In this document: piece after piece, positions 8,372 to 17,049 of the stretch
Layout: every line of letters begins with the position of its first letter
Numbering within the stretch: the first letter of the stretch is position 1
From: Plantago elongata
Lineage: Eukaryota > Streptophyta > Magnoliopsida > Lamiales > Plantaginaceae
Length of the DNA: 22,041 nt
Reading direction: 5' to 3'
Assembly: GCA_036897095.1 (NCBI GenBank)
Contig: JAYMSP010002884.1
Span: 1 to 22,041, forward strand
The notes under the pieces: generated by a model
Databases searched by the model: none
The model's input: only the letters and a program-made list of their open reading frames with translations
What the model was told of the DNA's origin: nothing
Program-made: the position numbers and the translations under genes

Positions 8372-11004
8372 ATGCAACTCCCCTTCTCTTCTTCTTCTTC
8401 TAACAATCTTCAACTATGCTACATTCTAACAATCTTGACCTTATCGCTCCAACAACTAGTTCATTGCCAACCGAAATTTCCGTGCTATTTCATTTTCGGT
8501 GACTCTCTTGTTGACAATGGCAACAACATTCCCCGCAACACCACTGCAAAAGTTAACTATCTTCCATACGGGGTCGATTTCCCTAAAGGGCCGACCGGCA
8601 GGTTCACCAATGGTCGGAACCTTGCTGATTTTATAGGTAACGAAACAATGTCTGGAGCCCTATTTTAAAAGGTTCTCGGTTAAGATGGACCGTTTTTGTT
8701 GATTTTGCAGCTGAAATGTTGGGATTTGAGGAGTCTATTCCACCGTATGCGACTTCGACGAAAGAGGATTATGTTGGAGGAGTGAACTACGCCTCCGGTG
8801 GAGCTGGCATTCAGAATGAAACGGGTCGTCATGTTTGGGTAAATTCTCTTCTGAGTATATATCTTGCAACTTTAATTCATGAATGATAATTAGTTGTAAG
8901 TTGTAACATGTAACACTGACACTGTAGAAGTTAATTAATGTGACATTCATGATAATTTTGTACTTACTCTCAAATGATTGCATATTTAAAAGCTAGCATG
9001 TGACAATATGAATTTGGACTTGCTCTCAAATCATTTGGAAATTTGCAATCGCATCTGGCATTTGGAATGACTTATTTTTAAGCTAGAATGTGACATAAAG
9101 GCTGATTTTGTAAAACTGTCGGTTACATCACACATGTATAAACTTGGGCCGTCCACTCGAGTTATTAATAGATGACTATAAACATTAATTTAAGGGAATA
9201 AAACAAAAAGAAAGAGCTAGACTAGAGCAAATGTAAAAACATATATGGTGGGAGTAGTGAATTTTTTTAAAAATGTTTTTAACTAATATTTTTATCGATA
9301 ATGTGAATTACATCTTCAAAATTCACATGATAAAGAAATAATATTTGAACTTTAGACTCTAAGTTTTATCCTAAGGTTAACAAAAATTTCTCTTTCAAGT
9401 TATATCATTTGTCATTGATAATTATAACGAATAACTTAAATGTATCTCACCCAACTAATATAAATATTCAATACTTTTTCATTATTCACAATATAATCTA
9501 ATACTCACCAAAATTTCGACCAATGAACGGATATCTAATAGGTCTATCAACCGAGTATTTTCTTTTAATGGTCTCCCTAGAATTTTACTTTTCCTTTGCA
9601 TTTTGAAGTAGTAAAATGTCAATTCAGTCAAAATTTAACTATGACTTTGTTAAAATTAACACGGAGCGAGTCTTAATTTTGATGGAATATATTAATACAA
9701 ATGATTACATTTCACACCTCCGTACAAGCTCAAATTAGAATATATGAAATATAATGGTATTAGAATCGAACTTCAAGATCAAATGAATTTCTATAACAAG
9801 CTATCAAGGAATCAATCATTGTGTACAACCACCATTGATTGAGCAAGAAAGCTTCAATCAATGCTTTGAGAATTAAAAGTGTAGAATGCAACAAAATGAA
9901 GGCCTACTTTATCAATAGAGTACAATATGACTAATTAACTAGACTAACAAAGTAGTTATAACTACCAAATGATAATTTGCAGTTTGGTCATGTCACTCTT
10001 GCTGCTTTACTCTTTAGACAAGCTTATTTGTAATTCCTACCTGAATTTTTTTTTAACTATACCAATTTTTCAGATCAACAAATCTGTAATTTTTCCCAAC
10101 TATTCGTGTTGATTATTCACTCGTTTATCTTAAAAGGGAGATGTCATCAGTTTAGTCCAGCAGCTATCCAACCATAAAAGTGTGATTCGTCACCTTGCCA
10201 AATCACTAGGTGGTAAGGCTCGGGCAAAACAGCACCTAACTAGGTGTTTCTACTCGGTCACCATGGGCAGCAACGATTACCTTTCCGGTTACTTACCTCA
10301 GTATCACTCTGGGACTACATCCCATACCCCAAACCAGTACGCGCAAATGCTTATCGCCAAATTCTCGCAACATCTTCAGGTTATACGCACTATCTTTAAA
10401 TCCCGGAATTTATCAAGCAAGAAGAACTAATGATTATGATAAAGTTCATATTTTGTTGTTTTTCAAACAGAAGTTGTATTCTCATGGGGCAAGGAAAATT
10501 GCTGTCTCTCCAATCGGTAAACTGGGGTGTACACCCCAGGAGGTGGCCAACCACGGAGCCACAAAGGGCTCAGTTTGCGTAGAGTCTAGTAACAACGTGA
10601 CTATGATATACAATGACAAACTCAAGGCTCTACTCAACAATCTGAATAAAAGGTTCAAGGATGCACATTTCGTCTACACAAGCAGTGTTAGCAATTCATA
10701 TGGTATGTATATGTCCTTGTTAATTTTAAGGTCGACTTTGATCACAGACCACTTTCTTACATTATAACAGAACGATATTTAATGGTATGATTTGATTGCA
10801 GGCAATATTACAAATTTGAGTGAGCCATGTTGTAAACTGGCGAATGGACATTGTCTGCCCGGGGCAACTTATTGCAGTAACAGAGATGATTACATATTCT
10901 GGGATGAGGTTCACCCGACGGAAGCTGCATATTTCCACGATGCGAAAACTGCCTTCGCTCACATGTCTTCATTATTGTATACTGATGGCATCAAGTCTAT
11001 TTAA
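8372..11004 (+). CDS. GDSL esterase/lipase, tandem copy 2 (five exons, 356 aa)
   Basis: Paralogue of the gene at 5436-6958 with the same role: a secreted SGNH serine hydrolase, substrate unknown. Exons: 8372-8636, 8711-8838, 10137-10379, 10471-10702, 10802-11004. All junctions are GT..AG and the phase is preserved. Exons 2, 3 and 4 match copy 1 exactly in length (128, 243, 232 nt). The protein has a Ser-rich N-terminus (residues 6-10) and a signal peptide to about residue 32 (VHC/QP). The nucleophile is Ser45 in FIFGDSLVDNGNN, with Asn177 in GSNDYL and Asp324/His327 in DEVHPTEAAY. All catalytic residues are intact. The frame extends upstream to a TTG at 8327, but the first in-frame ATG is 8372, so I start there. 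Intron 2 is 1298 bp against 208 bp in copy 1. Confidence 0.93.
8839..10136 (+). other. Expanded intron 2 of GDSL gene 2
   Basis: The AT-rich intron is about six times longer than its counterpart in copy 1. Near 8960-9095 a partial internal duplication is visible: 'ctctcaaat' followed by 'aagctag(c/a)atgtgaca' appears twice. Around 9571-9671 there are faint inverted ends (tctccctag... / ...cggagcgagt) resembling a decayed Stowaway MITE. No coding frame is recognisable. The growth probably reflects one or more insertions after the gene duplication. Confidence 0.5.
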
Positions 11005-11091
11005 TTTGAGGTGAAATTGAACAGTATTAGGAAGACGCATAGCCTAGGATTTTTGGCCCATTAGCGCACTATAGGGCTTTGGTTGCATACC

Positions 11092-11097
11092 AATAAA
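11092..11097 (+). terminator. Polyadenylation signal AATAAA, GDSL gene 2
   Basis: AATAAA lies 88 bases after the stop codon, similar in spacing to copy 1. Confidence 0.5.
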
Positions 11098-11680
11098 TAA
11101 TTTCTGCAAAACCTGGAAGTTTTCCTCTACCATAGTGTGTTGTATTTTGAATTATGTACTCATGCTTTACTCATATTTGTAACACTTATTCTTTGCGGAT
11201 TAAGTGAATTTCAAGTGTTGATATTCTTGAGGTTTGATTCCAAGACTTGATGCCATTAGTATAAAATAAATTGGGAATGTTATGGGGATTACATAAATTG
11301 TAATCACCTGAAAATGCAGTCTGTATATCTGAATATGAGTATCACTACATAAATTTTGGTCTATATATATATATGAAGTAACTGGACTGTAATAAGTTCT
11401 GGAATCATACAATATTACAACATAAATAGCTAGATGAAACATACAGATCATATATAAAGCGAGTACGTACGTTCATATTCAAACTATGTATTACACAGGA
11501 AAGACATTATAATTCAAACACTTCATTACATACTTAAACACCTTACAAAGGTCTGCAATCCATCTACTGAATGCGACTTAGCCATTGCATACGTCTTCTG
11601 CTCGCGTAAGACATGTCCCTGATCACTTATGAGGCAACTGATAGCATGAATGGGCCAACTGAATGGGCTATGTAGTTGTA
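11098..11680. other. Convergent spacer and 3'UTR of the MADS gene
   Basis: The second lipase (plus) and the MADS gene (minus) end towards each other across this stretch. The part nearest 11680 is the minus-strand 3'UTR following the proposed final splice. Its end cannot be fixed because no single clear minus-strand AATAAA stands out. A short TA repeat lies near 11361-11374. No other gene is seen. Confidence 0.5.
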
Positions 11681-14600
11681 TCAGCTGTTAAGATCACAGA
11701 CAAACTTGTATGCATTAGGTTGCTATTATTTATATATTCTCTACTTTTGACATTTAACTAATTGCCTATACGTACATGATGGATCAAATTTCACATTATA
11801 TTGGAAAAGTTAAGCTGCTACTTTATGAAGAAGTATGTTGAAATAAGACGCTATTTCCCTTCAAAAAGGCCTTAAAATCTAGTTAGTGACTCATAGGGAA
11901 AGAGATGCTTACATTAACCGAAGAGAAGGTTGGTCTTGCCTAGGATAATCGCTGTTGAGCTGAAGCTCATTGAGTTGAAGATAGTTCCGAACATCATATT
12001 GTGGCTGAGTCTGAACTAGCTCATGATAGCCAGAGCTTCCTGGCATCAAATTCATACTTAGCTGCTGAGCTCTCTCAGTTTCAGCTATCTGCTGCACATG
12101 TAATTTCCGTAAGTTGTAATGTTTAGCACTAGACAGATTGTAAAGCAGGTTATGAGGTAACGAAGAGAGACCTTTGCACGGAGGTACTGATTTTTCTGGT
12201 GCAAGTCAATCTCCTGCTGCCATTTTAAATAACATAATAGAGAAACAGAATCAGATAATGAACTTTATGGTTGATAATAAACAAGAAATATAGGTAACTG
12301 AGCTCATTTGATGCAGCGACTTGTAGCACAACAGGTAAAGTTGACACATAAAATTGGGGCTGGTTCAACTTTCAGAAACAAGAACTGCACTTCCTTTAAA
12401 TCATAGGATACACGACTTCATTTGCATCGATCCTTACGGGAAAATCTTAAACAAGAATATCACTCCATATTGCAATGTTGTAACCAAATGAAGCTTATAG
12501 ACTAGTGAATTACACTAAGCTTAACAAACATATGAAATTATACGAACTCAATATCATATGAAGGAAAATAGAACTATAAAATTACATATTATATCTTACC
12601 CTTTTCTGCAAGTACTGGATTTCAGCAAACAGCAACTCGTTCTGTCAGGCAAAAAAGAAACCAATATTTAGTTCGGTTAAGAACCATGTCCACATCTAAA
12701 TTCTGTTTTTCTAGATACACATCTGGAAAGAAAATAGATAAAGAATGAAGTATATGAGACTGCACCTTCTTGGACCGAATTCTGCTAATTCCCTTTTCGA
12801 CGTTCTTTTCCAGATTCTTCATTTCTCTTGGACTTAAACACCCTAATGCTTCACCTAACATGTTCCTGAACAAGAATGACATTATTCAATAGAAGTAATT
12901 GAACAAAATAAAAAGTCAGGAGAACATGTTCTATGTTTCTGACCTGTTTGTGTTCTGCAAGTTGGCGATTTGAGCACGCAGTTTGGATGATTCTTGTTGA
13001 TAATACTGAATCCATATCAAATGGTCAGCTTTTAATGCATGATTGATATTTGATAATAACAGATATGCTTAACTAAGTATTCAAATGGATATATTGACAT
13101 GTTCGTAGGAGATATAACATGAGAGAGAAGTAGTGAAGTTACCTGAGTGTTGGATTCAGAAATAGAACCATTACTGGAGGAGTCAGATGATGCTTTCTTG
13201 TACCTCTCAATTGTTTCCTTAACACTGCCAAACCACATAAACACTAGTTACTAAGTAGCATTCGCAATTCTATTGATCAGATTGACTTTAAGAAAACTGA
13301 GAAAATATAACGGGATCCGTCTCCAGATAAGCTTCTCATTTTGACATTTTTGACATTTCGAACAAAGCTTCATGTTTCCATCTTTCAACAATTATGTATT
13401 CCACATTAATATTAAATATATTCAACTCTCTAATGACAATATTACTAACAGCTTTAAAATTAACTATTTTATTCAAAGTATCACATGACATATTTTCTTT
13501 GAAAAATAGTATTCTTAACTTAGATTTTTTTTAATTTTTAAAAAATTACTTCCTCCGTCTTGTTTATAACGAAATATTTCTCATATGCACGATTTTAAGA
13601 AAAATATATAATATGTGGTTAAGAATGAATTTGAAATAAAAAATGTATATATGGCCCAATAATGTATTGTTAAAAATGAATTCTGTTATGGGGTTATTTT
13701 TTTATAAATGAAAAATTATTTTACTTTGGTAGAAAGTTTAAATTAAAAAATTAAAGAAAATCAACACTGTATTACATGCAGCTGTGTTAACAACCCAATG
13801 GACAAAAGACATGGGCTAAAGGTGCCGGCCTGAAACGATTAGTGCATTTTGTTTTATGTCAGTCAGATTTCATTCTGTCTTCTCAAACTGAGCTGATGTG
13901 ATTTAATGTGAACAGTGTCACCAATAACAGAGGATTTTGTGATAACCTTAATTTCCTCGAGCTCAGGTACTAGGAATATGATTGGTTCATTTTTCTAGGG
14001 CATTTTAAAAAAGGTTTCTAGATTTTACCATTGAATATTATCAATACCCAGTAAATATATACTCTGTAGAAAGTCTCATGGTTTAACGGCTGCACACATT
14101 CATTTGGGAATTCATATGAAACAAAATGTTTTTAACTGCAGAACATAATTACATAAGTGTCACAAATATATGTAAATAATACATTTTACTTTGTTATTAA
14201 TTCACAAAATCAGTTATGTCTATAATCTATATCAATTCCCTATTCATTTTGATTTCATGAAAATAATACATATATCAATTAGTCAAGAGAGTTATGATAT
14301 TATACTCCCTCCGTCTCGGTAAGAGTGAAATCGTACAAAACTAAATTGTTTCATTTTTACTGTGACGGAGAGAGTAGTAGACGAAGGAGGTGGCCAAATT
14401 TTCAACCGGTTTGGACCTCCGTTAGAGCTCAGTCAGTGTGTACTCTTTCTTTGCTACTTTCTATGAAATTGGGTAGTATGCTCATCATATCTTTTAGGAG
14501 TTTTGTTTCATGTGTGTTTATGTTTTATGTACTCAGGACTTGTAGACACATTACTTGTGCTTTGCTGCTTGTGTGAATGAACTTTTAACTCTTCCCAAAC

Positions 14601-16746
14601 AAACAAAGAAACCAAAAAAAAAAAAAAACATCTACAGAGTTCGAGTTTCACATTACATAGATATTTTACTTTCAATTGCATTTTCAAATAAGAAATTGAG
14701 TTTCCGAGCCCTAATCACTAAAAATTAAAGCAAATAAACTATTTTCTTGCTTTCATTTAAAAATTAATTGAGATCTGTGTGGCTTAAGTATTCCAAATAG
14801 ATGAGTTTTAATTAATTGTTAAGCGTGAACCAATATGAGCTGGTATTTGTTAAGATAGTTTTTATACAGGAGAAGAAGTGCAAATTTGAAGAAAAGATTG
14901 TGGCAAGTGAAATTGAATTGGGTTGTCATGAAAATTGAGCTTAAATTTGTTTGGTTCCTATTTTAGTTCAAACTGTTTGAGAAGCTTTATGAAAGTAGGT
15001 TCAGTCTTGTGTACAAATGGAGAGGATAATTAATCAACTTCCATTGGTGGAATGACGTAAAGCATCACTTATTTCTTCTCTGGTCACAGCTCACAAGTCA
15101 AGAACAAGAAATTCAAAGTATAAAATTTGGAGTAGATATTAATCTTCTGCTAAACGATAACGATTTCAATTCAAAACAATGTACAAAATCCGGTATGGGA
15201 GTTAACGTTGAATAGTACTCTACTTGTAATGGGTCGATTTAAAATGATGATAGAGTATATTTTTTTCCTTTCTTTCTTGCAACTGTGAAGGTTATTGACG
15301 TTAGCTGTGCATGTTGAGTTTTTGTCCGGTGGTAGAGTAGAAACTGGTGTTGAGTTTTTGGGTTTAGTGTTTTTGTTTGATATAATTGGTCTTGATAATT
15401 AACTTTATAGTCGTGATTTAGACCTTGATCTTTGGTTTGAACGATATGATTCTTTTTCTTTGTAATTATTCGTTAACAGCATTACTTGTGTTTTTGACGT
15501 TTATTAATAAAAAATTTATTCGTTTTAAAATAAAAATTACCATTTAAAAAAGAAACAATACATTTTATGTAATTGTTTATAGATTTTAATTGATGATAGA
15601 GCATAAATATGGATAAAATCTAAAAGTAAAGGCACATGAAAAGCTGGGTCTAAATCAGAGCAGAGGCACGCAAAAGATGATTTCTTTACTCGAGGCAATG
15701 AATTCCATTATCTACACCAAATTCACAACTAGCACTAACCCTAATTAGGGTTACTTTTATCTCAAGTGAATTATCTACTTAAAGATCAATTTGACAAATT
15801 AAAACCAAGCATTGAAAACAACTTTCACCTTTTATCCAAACTGGTACAATCAACCATCCAACCTCATCTTGGATCCAAATGATTTGAAAAAGAAGTTGTA
15901 AAATAAAAACCCTAAAATAAAATTTAAGGTTATGTTGTGACAAGACTGATGACATATTTTGTGCAGAGTCATATTGATACACAGAATCTGTCAATGGGTA
16001 AATGACACCTTGCAAAAGACCATTCTAGCCTTGAGAGATTAGATGAGATGAGAGAGAGAAAGTGAACACCAAAATGAAGGAAAGATAGAGAAATGAGATC
16101 ACAGTTTCAGACAACCAAGAATTTCCATTTCTTGCCTAAAACAACTGTATTGACACTGTTTACAAGGCCTCTTGTGAATAGAGTAGATCTACAGAAACTT
16201 TGTTGGACTAAATGGGATTATGTAAAAGAGTAACCTTTTAAAGCACAGTGTCTCAAAACCACAATATAGATAAAATTAGAAACCTCAAAATCTTGTTTAA
16301 TACTAGTACTAGTCCACAGGACACCTTTAAAAACATATGTACAAGTACTTGATCTATTTCCAGAAAATGAGTTCAGCCCAGATCCTGAAAAGTTGTTTAA
16401 ATTGAACCCTTTTAAGGGATTGATTCATTGATATATTTCATTTTCTTGATTGTTAAATATTCTCTTTTATTACTAATGGATTGAAAAAACATGATTTGTA
16501 GCAGGTAATTAGGTACCTGTTGTTTGAGTACTCATAAAGGCGACCTCTGCTTGAGAAGACAATCAGAGCAACTTCAGCATCACAAAGCACAGAGAGTTCA
16601 TAGGCTTTTTTGAGCAAGCCGTTGCGACGCTTGCAGAACGTCACTTGTCGGTTCGTCGTGTTTTCGATCCGCTTGATCTCGATCTTTCCTCTCCCATTTT
16701 TCCTTGTGGGTGAGTCTTCTCTTGATTCATCCTTTTGGAATGCCAT
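11681..16746 (-). CDS. AG: AGAMOUS-type C-class MADS-box transcription factor (eight coding exons, 245 aa)
   Basis: A nuclear MIKC-type MADS factor of the AGAMOUS subfamily. Family members bind CArG boxes with SEPALLATA partners and specify stamens and carpels. Coding exons from the start: 16746-16517 (230 nt), 13224-13143 (82), 13005-12944 (62), 12865-12766 (100), 12641-12600 (42), 12213-12172 (42), 12088-11913 (176), 11684-11681 (4). The 62/100/42/42 pattern is typical of AG genes. The 17-residue N-terminal extension precedes the MADS domain (18-75; [18 protein letters not shown]). I domain to about 100; K domain about 100-180 ([26 protein letters not shown]). The C-terminus has MNLMPGSS and ends QDQPSLRLI. 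That QDQPSL ending resembles petunia pMADS3 and other euAG/FARINELLI-lineage proteins more than the PLENA/SHP lineage. Oddities: YEYSNN instead of the usual YEYANN, and NAGNAG acceptors at exons 6 and 7. Without the last splice the frame would stop at 11909 and end in Met, with the same length. Confidence 0.93.
11685..11912 (-). other. Final MADS intron splitting the last codon
   Basis: On the minus strand exon 7 ends ...cggttaat followed by the strong donor gtaagc. The best acceptor that restores a stop is cttaacag|ctga at 11686-11681, giving AT|C TGA, that is Ile then stop. An intron at the very end of the coding region fits AG-subfamily gene structure as I remember it. An alternative acceptor at about 11758 (caattag|ttaa) would also give Ile-stop. 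Confidence 0.65.
13547..13735. mobile_element. Decayed Stowaway-like MITE in the MADS intron
   Basis: The left end TA-CTTCCTCCGTCTTG matches the plant Stowaway consensus CTCCCTCCGTC, and AT-rich filler with 'cacgattttaagaaa' follows, as in many such elements. The right terminal repeat is no longer recognisable, so the right boundary is a guess. Confidence 0.4.
14303..14376. mobile_element. Miniature Stowaway-type MITE (74 bp)
   Basis: The element starts TACTCCCTCCGTCTCGGTAA and ends with the near-perfect complement of TACTCTCTCCGTCACAGTAA. Ends are flanked by TA, the Stowaway target. The stem continues inward (gagtgaaa against tttcattttt), so almost the whole 74-bp unit can fold into one hairpin. 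It sits inside the large MADS intron. Confidence 0.75.
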
Positions 16747-17010
16747 TTGTGCTGCTGCAACAATTGAAAGAACTTTGTCATAAGTTGAAATTTGTTAAAT
16801 TTGGATAGATAGTATAGTGTATTTCTTCTTCTTTGTTTTTCTGAAAAAGGTTAGATGTATGTGAAATCAAGAAATTGTTTAGCTGCTGATGAAAGTGCCT
16901 GTTACAAAATATAACTGAAAGGAAGAAGTTTATAGAGTGAAGAAGCTAGCTTACACACTTGTGTTGTTTCTTTTGTTTCAAGAATTTGCAAGAGGCATAT
17001 GCAGAAAATG
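16747..17010 (-). other. MADS 5'UTR with a leader intron
   Basis: On the minus strand a leader exon of roughly 50 bases downstream of the TATA box ends at the donor aagtgt|gtaagc (16955/16954). The acceptor ttgttgcag lies at 16755, followed by cagcacaa and the ATG at 16746. A leader intron directly before the MADS exon is usual in AG genes. This acceptor is also tandem (cagcag), which only shifts the leader by three bases. Confidence 0.6.
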
Positions 17011-17031
17011 GAAAGAAACTGAACTGAGTTT

Positions 17032-17042
17032 GTATTTATAAA
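17032..17042 (-). promoter_or_regulatory. TATA box of the MADS gene
   Basis: On the minus strand the sequence reads tttataaatac, a good plant TATA box, about 75 bases before the proposed leader donor and about 290 bases before the ATG. Transcription would start near 17005. Confidence 0.6.
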
Positions 17043-17049
17043 CCAAAAT

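Larger units (their letters stand above)
13225..16516 (-). promoter_or_regulatory. 3.3-kb first coding intron, candidate floral enhancer
   Basis: This intron follows the MADS-box exon, the position of the large regulatory intron of AGAMOUS genes. Less AT-rich islands stand out near 13790-14000, 14870-15120 and 15650-16250. LEAFY-type cores (CCANTG) are ACCCAATGGA at 13794-13803 and CCATTGGTGG at 15041-15050. A CCAATCA box on the minus strand lies at 13979-13985 (tgattgg on plus). LFY cores and CCAATCA boxes are the motif classes reported in AG enhancers. Their function here is inferred from position and match only. Confidence 0.55.

Noticed and set aside
15779..16015. Minus-strand 78-codon frame inside the MADS intron
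   Set aside because: It lies wholly within the large intron, has no known domain and no splice partner.
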